Part shown: one piece after another, positions 7,760 to 16,454 of the stretch
Layout: every line of letters begins with the position of its first letter
Position numbering within the stretch: the first letter of the stretch is position 1
Assembly (NCBI RefSeq): GCF_007859655.1
Contig: NZ_CP042304.1
Span: forward strand, 4,342,501-4,406,500
Length of the DNA: 64,000 nt
Source of the DNA: Devosia ginsengisoli
GTDB taxonomy: Bacteria > Pseudomonadota > Alphaproteobacteria > Rhizobiales > Devosiaceae
Direction: 5' to 3'
Program-made: the position numbers and the translations under genes
Notes under the pieces: generated by a model
The model's input: only the letters and a program-made list of their open reading frames with translations
The model's database searches: none
Told to the model about the DNA's origin: nothing

Positions 7760-9145
7760 CTATCGCCCGTGTTTCAAATGGTAGCTCTTCGGCTGCGTCA
7801 GGTTCTGATAGCCGATCTCGCTCAGGCCGCCGCCCTTGCCGGTGTCCTTGACGCCGGTCCAGACTAGGGCCGGATCGAGATAGTCGCACCTATTGGCGAA
7901 GACGGTGCCGGTCTCGACCTGTGCGCCCAGCCTGGCGGCAGCGTCGAGGTCCTGCGTCCAGATCGAGGCGGTGAGGCCGTAGGGGCTGTCATTCATCAGG
8001 GTGACCGCCTCGACATCGTCGGTCACTTTCATGATGCCGACGACGGGGCCGAAACTCTCTTCGCGCATGACTGACATCTGGTGGTTCACATTGGTCAGTA
8101 CTTCGGGCGCCAGATAGGGCGAGCCGGGCTTGTCGAGGTCGTGCTTGCTGTTGAGATGGCGCGTGGCGCCGCCGCGAATGGCCTCGTCGGTCTGCTGGCG
8201 GACATGGTCGGCGAAATTGCCGCGCGCCATGGGGCCGACAATGGTGTCGGTGTCCAAGGGATTGCCCAGGGTCCAGCCCTTGGCATTGTCGATGAAGCGC
8301 TCGACGAAACTGCCATAGACGGCTTCATGCACATAGATGCGCTCGACGCCGCAGCAGGATTGGCCCGAATTGAAGAAGCTGCCATCGACCAGGTTTTCGA
8401 CGGCATTGTCGAGATCGGCGTCGGCTCGGACATAGGCGGGGTCCTTGCCGCCCAGTTCGAGGCCGAGCGTGGCGAAGGTGCCGGCGGCGGCTTTCTCGAT
8501 ACGGCGGCCGCCTTCGACCGAGCCGGTGAAATTGATGTGGTCGATCTGTCCCGAAGCGATGAGTTTTTCGGTGTCGCTGTGGCCGAGCACCAGGTTCTGG
8601 AACAGCCCGGCGGGCAGGCCGGAGCTTTCGGCGGCGGCGGCGAAGCGCTCACCCGCCAGCAGGGTCTGGCTGGCATGCTTGAGGATGATGGCATTGCCGG
8701 CCATCAGGCCCGGCACGATGGAATTGACCGCCGTGAGGAACGGGTAGTTCCACGGCGCGATGACCATGACCGTGCCGAGCGCCTCGCGGGTGATGTAGCG
8801 GGTGAAGCCTTCCTTTTCGGGCCGCATCGAGGGCGCCAATGCCTCGGCGGCCAACTCGATCATGTAGCGGCTGCGCTCCTCGACGCCGCGCTTCTCCCCA
8901 CCGAAGCGGATGGGGCGACCCATCTGCCAGGCGAGTTCGGGCACGATGTCGTCATTCATGAGGAGAAGGGCGTCGACGAAGTGGCTGAGGATTTTCTGCC
9001 GCTCGGCAATGGTGGTTTCGCCCCAGGCGTGGCGGGCGGCTTTGGCGCGGCTGACGGCGCCGTCGATTTCGGCGGCGCTGGCAAGCGGCCGCTCGGCATA
9101 GATGCTGCCGTCGATGGGGGAGATGATTTTTACAGTGTCAGTCAT
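7760..9145 (-). CDS. NAD(P)-dependent aldehyde dehydrogenase
   Basis: 461-residue aldehyde dehydrogenase superfamily enzyme. Seen: APWNYPFLTAVN (substrate/cofactor loop), FTGSVEGGRRI (Rossmann turn), the general-base Glu in LELGGKDPAYV, the nucleophilic Cys in FFNSGQSCCGVER, and the cofactor Glu in EESFGPVVGI. It oxidises an aldehyde to an acid. In the operon it follows a glutamine-synthetase-like ligase and precedes an alcohol dehydrogenase, so it could oxidise a gamma-glutamyl aminoaldehyde as PuuC does (inference). The ATG at 9145 is preferred; another in-frame ATG lies at 9160. A 138-bp palindromic repeat sits between it and the upstream ligase gene, so its mRNA level may differ from that of the distal operon. 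Confidence 0.92.
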   Translation of the reverse strand: MTDTVKIISPIDGSIYAERPLASAAEIDGAVSRAKAARHAWGETTIAERQKILSHFVDALLLMNDDIVPELAWQMGRPIRFGGEKRGVEERSRYMIELAAEALAPSMRPEKEGFTRYITREALGTVMVIAPWNYPFLTAVNSIVPGLMAGNAIILKHASQTLLAGERFAAAAESSGLPAGLFQNLVLGHSDTEKLIASGQIDHINFTGSVEGGRRIEKAAAGTFATLGLELGGKDPAYVRADADLDNAVENLVDGSFFNSGQSCCGVERIYVHEAVYGSFVERFIDNAKGWTLGNPLDTDTIVGPMARGNFADHVRQQTDEAIRGGATRHLNSKHDLDKPGSPYLAPEVLTNVNHQMSVMREESFGPVVGIMKVTDDVEAVTLMNDSPYGLTASIWTQDLDAAARLGAQVETGTVFANRCDYLDPALVWTGVKDTGKGGGLSEIGYQNLTQPKSYHLKHGR

Positions 9146-9164
9146 GTGTTCCGAACTCATCCAA

Positions 9165-9302
9165 CCCACGATGTCATCCCGGCCTTGAGCCGGGATCCAT
9201 CCTGAGATTTCTGTATGGCCGCCAGGTGGTTTGCTCAAGCGACCTTGCGGCGGCGGTGCGATCTCGGGATGGGCCCCGGCTCAGGGCCGGGGTGACACCG
9301 AG
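9165..9302. repeat. Palindromic intergenic repeat, family A, inside an operon
   Basis: Arms begin with a CACGATGTCATCCCGGCC-type sequence and end GGCCGGGGTGACACCG. The inner part contains ATCCATCCTGAGAT against ATCTCGGGATGGG. It occupies nearly all of the 172-nt gap between the glutamine-synthetase-like gene and the aldehyde dehydrogenase gene. Same family as 3149-3281 and 41388-41468. Confidence 0.75.
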
Positions 9303-9317
9303 TATGTGGCGGAGACT

Positions 9318-10682
9318 TTAGCTCCGCTCGAACCCCCGCTTCAATTCCCAGTCGGTGACGCGGCGATCGTATTCGAGCTGTTCCCACTCCGCGGTGTGGA
9401 CATAGTGGTCGATGACACCGGCGCCGAAGGCCTCTTTCAGCATTTTGGACTTGTGCATGGTCTCGGTGGCTTCGCGCAGGGTCTTGGGGATTTCGCGGAG
9501 TTTTTTGGTGGTGTAGGCGTCGCCGACAAAGGCGGGCTCCAGCTCCAGTCTGTCCTCGATGCCCTTGATGCCGGCGGCGAGCAAAGCGGCGATGGCGAGA
9601 TAGGGGTTGAGGTCGGCGCCGCCGATGCGGCATTCGGTGCGGATGGCTTTGCTGCCTTCCCCGCACAGGCGGAAGCCAGCGGTGCGGTTATCGGGCGACC
9701 AGATGGCCTTGGTGGGCGCGAATGTGCCGGCCTGGAAGCGCTTGTAGCTGTTGATATAGGGCGCCAGGAACCAGGTGATGTCGCGGGCATAGGCGAGCTG
9801 GCCGGCCATGAACTGCTTCATCAGCGGGCTCATGCCGCGCTCGTCCTTGGCATCGACGAACATGGGCTTGCCCGCCTTGTCGGCCAGCGACATGTGGATG
9901 TGGCTGGAGGAACCGGCCAGGGCATAGTCCCACTTGGCCATGAAGGTCACGGCCTTGCCCCGGGCCCAGGCGATTTCCTTGGTGGCATTTTTCAGCACGA
10001 CATGGCGGTCGGCCATGGTGAGGGCGTCCGCATATTTGACGTTGATCTCTTCCTGGCCGGGGCCCCACTCGCCCTTGGAGGATTCCACCGGAATGCCCGA
10101 GGCCTGCAGGTGTTTGCGCAAAGCGCGCATCACGCCCTCTTCCTTGGTGGTCTGGAAGATATTGTAATCCTGGATGTAGTCGCCCGCCGTCTGGGCTTTC
10201 GCATGGCCCTTCTGGCTGATCGTGCGATAGTCCTCGTCGAAGAGATAGAATTCGAGTTCCGTCGCCGCATTGGCGGTATAGCCCATGGCGGCGAGACGCT
10301 CGATCTGGCCCTTGAGGATGGCGCGCGGGCTGTGCGGGATCGGGTCGTGATGATGGTGATCGGCGAGGTCGCAGAGCACGATGGCGGTGCCCTCGAGCCA
10401 ACTGGCCTTCATCAGCGTCGAAAGATCGGGCTTCATGACGAAATCGCCATAGCCCTTGCCCCAATTGGCGGCCGAGTAGCCGGGCACCGGCTCCATGTCG
10501 ATATCGTCGGCCAGCAGATAGTCGCAGCCATGCGTCTCGTCATTGGCCGTTTCGAGGAAATATTCGGCCTGGAAACGCTTGCCGATCATCCGCCCCTGCA
10601 TGTCGGGGAAGGCGACGAGCACCGTATCCATGCTGCCGGCGGCGACATCCTTGCGCAGGGCGTCGAGGGAATAGGCGGCCAT
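9318..10682 (-). CDS. Glutamine synthetase family protein (gamma-glutamyl-amine ligase type)
   Basis: 454-residue member of the glutamine synthetase superfamily. Seen: the Mg/ATP-binding ATELEFYLFDED strand, WGPGQEEINVKYADAL, the SSSHIHMSL histidine motif, NRTAGFRLCG, and the ECRIGGADLNPYLAIAALLAAG glutamate-binding end. The length and these variants fit the PuuA/IpuC-like branch, which ligates glutamate to amines, rather than classical GlnA, whose NRSA(S)-type loop and adenylylation tyrosine region differ. Embedded after a TRAP importer and before aldehyde and alcohol dehydrogenases, it probably activates an imported amine as its gamma-glutamyl amide (inference). The ATG at 10682 has a GGAG site. 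The 55-nt gap to dctP suggests one transcript. Confidence 0.88.
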   Translation of the reverse strand: MAAYSLDALRKDVAAGSMDTVLVAFPDMQGRMIGKRFQAEYFLETANDETHGCDYLLADDIDMEPVPGYSAANWGKGYGDFVMKPDLSTLMKASWLEGTAIVLCDLADHHHHDPIPHSPRAILKGQIERLAAMGYTANAATELEFYLFDEDYRTISQKGHAKAQTAGDYIQDYNIFQTTKEEGVMRALRKHLQASGIPVESSKGEWGPGQEEINVKYADALTMADRHVVLKNATKEIAWARGKAVTFMAKWDYALAGSSSHIHMSLADKAGKPMFVDAKDERGMSPLMKQFMAGQLAYARDITWFLAPYINSYKRFQAGTFAPTKAIWSPDNRTAGFRLCGEGSKAIRTECRIGGADLNPYLAIAALLAAGIKGIEDRLELEPAFVGDAYTTKKLREIPKTLREATETMHKSKMLKEAFGAGVIDHYVHTAEWEQLEYDRRVTDWELKRGFERS

Positions 10683-10737
10683 TCAATTCTCCGGGCGGGG
10701 TTGGTGCCGGCCGCGCGAACGCGACCGGCAATCACTG

Positions 10738-11796
10738 TCAGCTGTAGCGGTAGGGCGGGCCAGCCAGCTCCATATCCGCATTGTACTTCTTGATGATCTC
10801 GACCACCCGGGCACTGCGCTCGGACTGCTTGGCGATTTCGTCCCAGAAGGCCACGGCGTCGGTTTCGACCTGCTTCCATTCCGCGGCGGGAATGGTGGTC
10901 AACTCCAGCTTGCCGGTGAGGCGGTAGCTCGCCTCGCCCGCCCAGTACCAGTGCTGGCGATAGTAGTGCGAGGTATCGATCATCATGCGGTAGAGCTGCT
11001 GCAGATGCGGCGGCAGCTCGTTCCACTTGGCGGTGTTGACGAAATACGAGCCCGCCCAGGCGCCCGAAAGCGGGTTGGTCAGGTAGTATTTGAGCGCATT
11101 GGCCCAGCCCACCGTGTGCAGCTCGGTCGTGCCACACCAGCAGATGCCGTCGAGCTCGCCCGTCTGCAGGGCCGGCTCGACGTCTTCATAGGGCAGCGAG
11201 ACCGGAACCACGCCGTATTTGGAAAGGAACTGGCCGGCAGTGGGGAAGGTGTAGACGCGCAAGCCGTTGAGGTCGGCCAGCGAGTTGATCGGCTTGGTGG
11301 TGCCGAAATTGCACGGATCCCAGGCGCCGGTGGAGAGCCAGGTGACATCGGGGATTTCGGCATAGGCCTCTTCCCAGATTTCCTTGAGGCCGCGCCAGTG
11401 CCAGAGGGCCGGCACGTCGAGCGAATAGCGCGAGGCCAGCGGGAAATAGGCACCGAACACCTTGACGTCGACGGGTGCAGCGGCGGAGTCGTCGTCGCTC
11501 TGGGCGGCGTCGATCGTGCCGGTCTGCACGGCGCGGAACAGCTCGCCATGCGGCACCGGCTGGTCGGCGGTATAGAGTTCGATGACCATTTCGCCATTGG
11601 CGGCGGTGTTGAACCAGTCGATGGCGTTCTTGACCACATGTTCGGCCAGTGCCGGACCGGCATAGGTCTGCAGGCGCCAGCGGATCGGCTCCTGTGCCTT
11701 GACATAGGGCGTTGCCAGAGCCGTGGCGCCCACGGCGCCGGCGGTGGCCAGGCCTGCCCGCTTCAGAAAGCTGCGCTTGTTGAGAAGATCAGTCAT
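10738..11796 (-). CDS. dctP: TRAP transporter solute-binding protein (DctP type)
   Basis: 352-residue periplasmic receptor of a TRAP transporter. The N-terminus carries a Tat-like signal with a K-R-S-F-L-K box followed by a hydrophobic stretch and a likely cleavage near VKA-QE (residue about 35). It is a KR variant of the twin-arginine motif. The mature part has the DctP features: a DNxxADQPVPHGELFRAVQTGTID-like N-lobe and the NLNGLRVYTFPT-type hinge region (ADLNGLRVYT) with the substrate-anchoring arginine. Such proteins with Tat export often bind 2-oxo acids or other organic acids. The ligand here is unknown, but the operon neighbours suggest an amine- or amide-containing acid. It is followed downstream by the glutamine-synthetase-like gene. 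Confidence 0.9.
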   Translation of the reverse strand: MTDLLNKRSFLKRAGLATAGAVGATALATPYVKAQEPIRWRLQTYAGPALAEHVVKNAIDWFNTAANGEMVIELYTADQPVPHGELFRAVQTGTIDAAQSDDDSAAAPVDVKVFGAYFPLASRYSLDVPALWHWRGLKEIWEEAYAEIPDVTWLSTGAWDPCNFGTTKPINSLADLNGLRVYTFPTAGQFLSKYGVVPVSLPYEDVEPALQTGELDGICWCGTTELHTVGWANALKYYLTNPLSGAWAGSYFVNTAKWNELPPHLQQLYRMMIDTSHYYRQHWYWAGEASYRLTGKLELTTIPAAEWKQVETDAVAFWDEIAKQSERSARVVEIIKKYNADMELAGPPYRYS

Positions 11797-11922
11797 GTCT
11801 GCTTATCCCCTGTGATGGTGGCGCCCGCGCTGTTCGCCGGAACGCCTGGTTGAACTCGACGTCGGACTAGCTCGGCCAGCGCCCCCTTTTCTGTGTTGGT
11901 TTCCCTCTCACAAAAGCTCTCC

Positions 11923-13248
11923 TCATCGACCGGCATAGAGGCCGGGCAGCCACAGCGCGATCTGCGGGAAGATCATCAGCAGGATCACGCTGAGAACCAT
12001 GAGCAGCACGAAGGGCAGGATGGAGCGGTAGATATCGGCCAGGCTGATCTCGGGCGGCGCCATGGCGCGCATGAGGAACAGATTGTAGCCGAAGGGCGGG
12101 GTTATATAGGCGATCTGGCAGGTGATCGTGTAGAGAATGCCGAACCAGATCAGATCGAAGCCGAGCAGCCGCACCAGCGGAATATAGAGCGGCGCGACGA
12201 TGACCAGCATGGCCGTATCGTCGAGGAACATGCCCATGACGATGAAGCTGAGCAGCATCAGGATCAGGATGCCCCAGGGATCCAGCCCGAACGTGTTGAG
12301 CAGCAGGTTCTCGATGGCCCGCACGGCGCCCAGCCCGTCATAGACCGACGAGAAGCACAGCGCGCCCAGGATGATCCAGAGGAACATGCAACTGATCAGC
12401 AGCGTGTGCCGCGTGGTGGATTCGAGCACCTGCCAGTTGAGCTTGCCCGACAGCGCCGCCGCGATAGTGGCGAGGAGCGCGCCCACGGCCGAGCTTTCGG
12501 TGAGGCTGGTAATGCCGGTGAGGAACAGCGTCATCATGATGGCGAACACCGCCACCGGCATGATGCCCTCGCGCAGCAGCAACAGCTTTTCGCGGAACGA
12601 GATCTGCGCCAGTTCCTCGGGCGCGATGGGCGGCCCCATTTCGGGCTGGATGCGGCAGCGGACATAGACATAGACGCCGAAAATGGTCGCCATCATCAGG
12701 CCGGGCATGATGCCGGCCAGCCACAATTCGGTAATCGGCGCCCGCGCGATCATGGCGAACAGCACCAGCACCACGCTGGGCGGGATCAGGATGCCCAGGG
12801 TCGAGCCGCCCTGGATGACGCCGGTCACCATGATCTTGTCATAGCCGCGCTTGAGCAGTTCGGGCAGGGCGATGGTGGCGCCGATGGCCATGCCGGCGAC
12901 GCTGAGGCCATTGATGCAGGAAATCAGCACCATCAAGCCCATCGTGCCCAAAGCCAGCCCGCCGCGCACGGGACCGAACCACACATGGAACATGCGATAG
13001 AGGTTCGAGGCGATGCCACTCTCGCTCATCATGTAGCCCATGAAGACGAAGAAGGGCACCGTGATCAGCGGATACCAGTTGAGCACCTGGAAGGCCTGGT
13101 TGAACGGCATCTCCACCGCACCATTGCCCCAGAGCCAGAGCGCGGCGGCCGAGCCGACAAAACCGATGACGCCGAAGACGCGCTGCCCGGTGAAGAGCAG
13201 CACCATCATGGTGGCGAACATGAAGAGCGTGATGAGTTCAGGTGTCAT
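11923..13248 (-). CDS. dctM: TRAP transporter large permease (DctM type)
   Basis: 441-residue inner-membrane protein with about 12 hydrophobic helices, the sodium-coupled translocating subunit of the TRAP importer. Seen: the N-terminal LITLFMFATMMVLLFTGQRVFGVIGF helix, FVFMGYMMSESGIA, the GGSTLGILIPPSVVLVLFA loop and GMFLDDTAML. Family length is about 425-440, so it is intact. Its ATG overlaps the stop of dctQ by 4 nt (ATGA, 13245-13248), indicating translational coupling. Confidence 0.93.
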   Translation of the reverse strand: MTPELITLFMFATMMVLLFTGQRVFGVIGFVGSAAALWLWGNGAVEMPFNQAFQVLNWYPLITVPFFVFMGYMMSESGIASNLYRMFHVWFGPVRGGLALGTMGLMVLISCINGLSVAGMAIGATIALPELLKRGYDKIMVTGVIQGGSTLGILIPPSVVLVLFAMIARAPITELWLAGIMPGLMMATIFGVYVYVRCRIQPEMGPPIAPEELAQISFREKLLLLREGIMPVAVFAIMMTLFLTGITSLTESSAVGALLATIAAALSGKLNWQVLESTTRHTLLISCMFLWIILGALCFSSVYDGLGAVRAIENLLLNTFGLDPWGILILMLLSFIVMGMFLDDTAMLVIVAPLYIPLVRLLGFDLIWFGILYTITCQIAYITPPFGYNLFLMRAMAPPEISLADIYRSILPFVLLMVLSVILLMIFPQIALWLPGLYAGR

Positions 13249-13757
13249 GAAATGGGCCTACCCATGGCCTGGGCAATGTCCCGGAACAATTGCGCGATGA
13301 CCTGAAGGAGCATGAGGAAGATGCCCAGGCTCATGGCGACCTTGACGGGCCAGAGCAGAGGCGACCAGGCGGAATAGTTCTTCTGGCCATACTGGATGGC
13401 ATATTGCGTGCTCGAAAGGCCGCCCCAGAGCAGGACCACGAGGAAGAAGATAACGGCCAGCAGGGTGATCGCGTCGAGTACCGCCTTCCCGCGCAGGGGA
13501 AGCCGGTCGTAGAACAGGTCCATACGGACATGCGCCCCATGCTGGAAGGCATAGGCGCCGCCCAGCAGGTAATAGGCCGAGAGCAGGAACTGGGTCATTT
13601 CCAGCGCCCAGTTGACCGGCGTTCCGAACACGGTGCGGGCTATGGTCGACCAGAGCATGATCGCGGCCATCACGAAAAAGATCGCCATCGCAAACCGCCC
13701 GGCCAGGCGGTTGATGCGATCGACCCATGTAACGAAGAAGACTATCGGCTGTGGCAC
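13245..13757 (-). CDS. dctQ: TRAP transporter small permease (DctQ type)
   Basis: 170-residue protein with four membrane helices, the accessory subunit of the TRAP system. Seen: WVDRINRLAGRFAMAIFFVMA, a conserved RTVFGTPVNWALEMTQFLL region, GAHVRMDLFYDRLP and a C-terminal helix. There is no ATG; the GTG at 13757 with AGGAAG about 7 nt upstream is taken as start. The open frame extends to 13862 through the end of the amidohydrolase-like gene but without a better site. It overlaps dctM by 4 nt and lies 38 nt after the N-formylglutamate-amidohydrolase-like gene. Confidence 0.88.
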   Translation of the reverse strand: MPQPIVFFVTWVDRINRLAGRFAMAIFFVMAAIMLWSTIARTVFGTPVNWALEMTQFLLSAYYLLGGAYAFQHGAHVRMDLFYDRLPLRGKAVLDAITLLAVIFFLVVLLWGGLSSTQYAIQYGQKNYSAWSPLLWPVKVAMSLGIFLMLLQVIAQLFRDIAQAMGRPIS

Positions 13758-13795
13758 TATGCTGCTTCCTGTCTCTTGGTCATGGTTTCCTCCGG

Positions 13796-14563
13796 CTATC
13801 CGTGTTTGGCCTTCAAAGCCTGTCGCGCGGCCGTGAGGCGCCGCCCCAGCCGATCGGCCCACAGGGCCACCCCGGCAGGGTCGAGAATTTCGTCATTGCG
13901 GATTTCGATCATCGTGGCGGGAAGCCCGCGCCCGTCGCCATGCTTTTCCAGCGTCAACGTCACCCCGTTAAGGGCGGCATAGGGCTCGTTCCAGCCCAGG
14001 TTGAGATCGGGGTCTTCGTCCTTGAGGGCGTCGAACAGCGCCCTGGTAAAGCCGGTATCCACGCCATGGATCAGCCCGATGGGCCAGGGGCGGGCGACGC
14101 CGAGATAGACCGGTGTGAAGGAGTGCATGCAGACGAGGATGGTTTCCTGCCCAGCATGGCGGCGCGCCTCGAGCAACGTCTCGATGGCGGCATGATAGGG
14201 CCGGTGGAAATGGTCGATCCGGTATTGCCGCTCTGCCGCGTCGAGATTTTCATTGGCCTTGATGCGGGTGCTTTCCGACAGGGTCCAGATCAGGTCGGGC
14301 GCGTCGAGTTCGCGATTGCAGTCGATGATGATGCGCGAAACGGTGGATTGCACCAGCGGTGCATCGAGCTGGTCGGCCAGGCGCTGGCTGACGGCCAGCG
14401 CGCCGGGGTCCCAGGCGATGTGGCTCAGTCGCTCGGTGGCGGTGAGGCCCAGATCGCCATAGCGGGTGGGAATGCGGTTGCTGGCATGATCGCAGACGAT
14501 GACGAAGGGCGACGCCCCGCGCGCATTGGAGACCAACACCGCTTTTTCACCGCTGACGTCCAC
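13796..14563 (-). CDS. N-formylglutamate amidohydrolase family protein
   Basis: 255-residue member of the N-formylglutamate amidohydrolase (HutG-type) family. Seen: the metal-binding CDHASNRIP near residue 24, the SRIIIDCNRELDAPD segment, the HxxYH-like HFHRPYHAAIE and VCMHSFTPVY. Characterised members hydrolyse N-formyl-L-glutamate to formate and glutamate. No other histidine-degradation genes are adjacent, so here the enzyme is more likely to cleave another glutamyl or acyl amide, for example a gamma-glutamylated intermediate made by the ligase of the same operon (inference). It is the first gene of the leftward operon and divergent from the RpiR regulator. Confidence 0.87.
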   Translation of the reverse strand: MDVSGEKAVLVSNARGASPFVIVCDHASNRIPTRYGDLGLTATERLSHIAWDPGALAVSQRLADQLDAPLVQSTVSRIIIDCNRELDAPDLIWTLSESTRIKANENLDAAERQYRIDHFHRPYHAAIETLLEARRHAGQETILVCMHSFTPVYLGVARPWPIGLIHGVDTGFTRALFDALKDEDPDLNLGWNEPYAALNGVTLTLEKHGDGRGLPATMIEIRNDEILDPAGVALWADRLGRRLTAARQALKAKHG

Positions 14564-14598
14564 TGCACCCCCTACGCAGCATCGGTTAACTTCTGTAT

Positions 14599-14614
14599 CA
14601 GTAGTTCCATACTG
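14599..14614. promoter_or_regulatory. Possible operator in the divergent amidohydrolase/rpiR promoter region
   Basis: Inverted repeat CAGTA-N6-TACTG in the 93-bp AT-richer gap between the two divergent genes. RpiR-type regulators generally bind palindromes next to their own gene. The assignment rests only on symmetry and position. Confidence 0.35.
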
Positions 14615-14656
14615 GTCAAAACTGTCAATGCTGAAATCATAAATTCAGAGGGCCGC

Positions 14657-15493
14657 ATGGAAGGAAAATCGGTTGCCGGGCGTATCCACGATGCGATCCA
14701 CCGGCTGACGGCGGCCGAAAAACGGGCGGCGCGGGGACTGCTGGGCTCGTATCCGACGCTGGGCCTGGCCCCGGTCGCCGAATTCGCACAGCAGGCGGGG
14801 GCCAGTTCGGCCACGGTGCTGCGCTTCGTGTCGGCGCTGGGCTACAAATCCTATCCCGATTTCCAGCGCGCCTTGCGCGAGGAGCTGGAGGAACGCTCCA
14901 AATCGCCGCTGCAGCGCAGCGCGGCCGGCGATATCAGGGCGGATGGCGATGCGCAGTTCCTCGATCGCTTCGCGGCCCAGGCAGTGGATAATCTGCGTGG
15001 CTCGGCGGCGCTGATCCCGGCCTCCGAATTCGAAGCGGTCTGCACGCGGCTCGCCGAGAACCGGGGCGCTTGCTATCTTGCCGGCGGACGCTTCACCGAT
15101 TTTCTGGCCGGTTACATGGAGGCCCATCTGCGGGTGATCCGGCCGGGGGTGCGGCGGCTCGATGGCCGGCCGGCAACGCGGGCCGACCAGATGATCGACG
15201 TGAAGCCGGGAGACCTGGCGATCATCTTCGACGTGCGGCGCTACGATCCGAGCCTGATCGACGTGGCCACCGAACTGGCGGCGCGGCGGGCGCAGATCGT
15301 GCTCATCACCGACGAGTGGATGAGTCCGGTGAGCCGCTTCGCCAAGCTGGTGCTGCCCTGCCGGACGGAAATGGGCCGCACCTGGGACGCCAATGGTTCG
15401 CTGTTCACACTGGCCGAAGCGGTGATCGCCCGGACCACGGAACTGAGCTGGCCCACGGCCAGCAAGCGGATCGGGAGTATCGAGGCGGAGTAG
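14657..15493 (+). CDS. RpiR family transcriptional regulator
   Basis: 278-residue regulator with the RpiR layout: an N-terminal helix-turn-helix (residues about 5-80, with AEKRAARGLL, GASSATVLRFVSALGYKSYPDFQRAL) and a C-terminal SIS sugar-isomerase-like domain (about 125-265, ENRGACYLAGGRFTDFLAGYMEAHL and DLAIIFDVRRYDPSLIDVATELAARRAQIVLITD). The ATG at 14657 follows a GAGGG site; the frame is open far upstream without biological meaning. Divergent from the amidohydrolase-TRAP-ligase operon, it is the probable regulator of that operon. SIS domains usually sense phosphosugars, but RpiR members beside TRAP and amine genes often sense other ligands, so the effector is open. Confidence 0.88.
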   Translation: MEGKSVAGRIHDAIHRLTAAEKRAARGLLGSYPTLGLAPVAEFAQQAGASSATVLRFVSALGYKSYPDFQRALREELEERSKSPLQRSAAGDIRADGDAQFLDRFAAQAVDNLRGSAALIPASEFEAVCTRLAENRGACYLAGGRFTDFLAGYMEAHLRVIRPGVRRLDGRPATRADQMIDVKPGDLAIIFDVRRYDPSLIDVATELAARRAQIVLITDEWMSPVSRFAKLVLPCRTEMGRTWDANGSLFTLAEAVIARTTELSWPTASKRIGSIEAE

Positions 15494-15496
15494 GGG

Positions 15497-16354
15497 CTAC
15501 TCCTCCCCGTCGTGGTGCAAAAAGTCCTTTGCGCTCAGCACGATCTTGTTGTCGACTTCGCCAATGGCCTTGCCGTCCTTGCCCTTGTAGTCCAGCCGGT
15601 CGAGCACCGTGCGGATGACGTTGAGGCGGCTGCGGCGCTTGTCATTGGCGCGGATCACCGTCCAGGGCGCGTGCTTGCTGTCGGTCCGGGTAAGCATGGT
15701 GTCGGCGGCATCGGAATAGGCATCCCATTTGCCCAGGGCTTCCAGATCGACCGGCGAGAGTTTCCAGACTTTCAGCGGATCGTGCCGGCGGTCATGAAAC
15801 CGCTTGAGCTGCATTTCGCGGCCGATGGAGAGCCAGAACTTGAACAGGTGGATGCCGTCGCGGGTGATGCGCTTCTCGAATTCGGGCGCTTCCTCGAGGA
15901 AATGCTCGGTCTGTTCGGGCGTGCAGAAGCCCATGACGGGCTCGACGCCGGCCCGGTTATACCAGGAGCGGTCGAACAGCACGGTCTCCCCGGCAGCGGG
16001 GAACCAGTCGACATAGCGCTGGAAATACCACTGCGTGCTTTCCCGGTTGTTGGGCTTGGGCAGGGCGGCGATGATATTGTAGCGGGGATTGAGATTTTCG
16101 AGATAGCGCTTGATGGTGCCGCCCTTGCCGGCAGCGTCGCGCCCCTCGAAGACGATCATCACGCGCTCGCCGCTTTCAGCGAGGTGAGCCTGCAGCGACA
16201 CCAATTGCTTCTGCAATTGATACATCTGCTCTTCATAGCTGTCGCTATCGAGCTTATCTTCGTATGGATAGTTGCCCGAGGCCATGGCGTGCTTCTTGAT
16301 GGCTTTGGGCAGGTCGGGATTTTCAAGGTCGAAGCCGGTAAAGGGATCGGTCAT
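15497..16354 (-). CDS. ppk2: Polyphosphate kinase 2 (PPK2)
   Basis: 285-residue single-domain PPK2. Seen: Walker A in FEGRDAAGKGGTIKRY, PRYNIIAALPKPNNRE, Walker B in VLFDRSWYNRAGVEPVMGF, the lid segment KRFHDRRHDPLKVWKLS, and WTVIRANDKRRSRLNVIR. PPK2 transfers phosphate between polyphosphate and nucleoside diphosphates, mostly making GTP or ATP from polyP. The length and motifs fit class I. The start at ATG 16354 has a GGAGAG ribosome site that is part of an 11-bp tandem repeat. The open frame continues to 16948 antisense to phoR but is not a start. It is divergent from a PhoR-like kinase and convergent with the rpiR gene, whose stop lies 3 nt away. Confidence 0.93.
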   Translation of the reverse strand: MTDPFTGFDLENPDLPKAIKKHAMASGNYPYEDKLDSDSYEEQMYQLQKQLVSLQAHLAESGERVMIVFEGRDAAGKGGTIKRYLENLNPRYNIIAALPKPNNRESTQWYFQRYVDWFPAAGETVLFDRSWYNRAGVEPVMGFCTPEQTEHFLEEAPEFEKRITRDGIHLFKFWLSIGREMQLKRFHDRRHDPLKVWKLSPVDLEALGKWDAYSDAADTMLTRTDSKHAPWTVIRANDKRRSRLNVIRTVLDRLDYKGKDGKAIGEVDNKIVLSAKDFLHHDGEE

Positions 16355-16355
16355 G

Positions 16356-16388
16356 CTGTCTCTCCGCTGTCTCTCCGCTGTCATATCC
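16356..16388 (+). promoter_or_regulatory. Candidate Pho box (three 11-bp direct repeats)
   Basis: Three tandem 11-bp units each starting CTGTC: two identical CTGTCTCTCCG (16356-16366, 16367-16377) and CTGTCATATCC (16378-16388). PhoB boxes consist of CTGTCAT-type heptamers repeated every 11 bp, and the third unit is the closest match. The array lies 67 bp upstream of the PhoR-like gene and abuts the ppk2 start. Caveat: its complement supplies the ppk2 ribosome site, so a simple duplication of that site is an alternative. Confidence 0.45.
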
Positions 16389-16454
16389 ACCGTGCTATGA
16401 GAACGCCCGCGCGCGCAAGGGGCGTCGCAACTGGTTGATTCCCGGAAACAAAAT

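Noticed and set aside
11893..13305. A 470-residue plus-strand frame opposite dctM and dctQ
   Set aside because: Its composition is His/Asp/Glu/Gln-rich shadow sequence with no family resemblance, while the opposite strand encodes clear TRAP permeases.
14657..15493. A longer form of the RpiR gene starting at 13751
   Set aside because: The extra 300 residues are antisense to the amidohydrolase gene and would leave no promoter. The family length fits the start at 14657.
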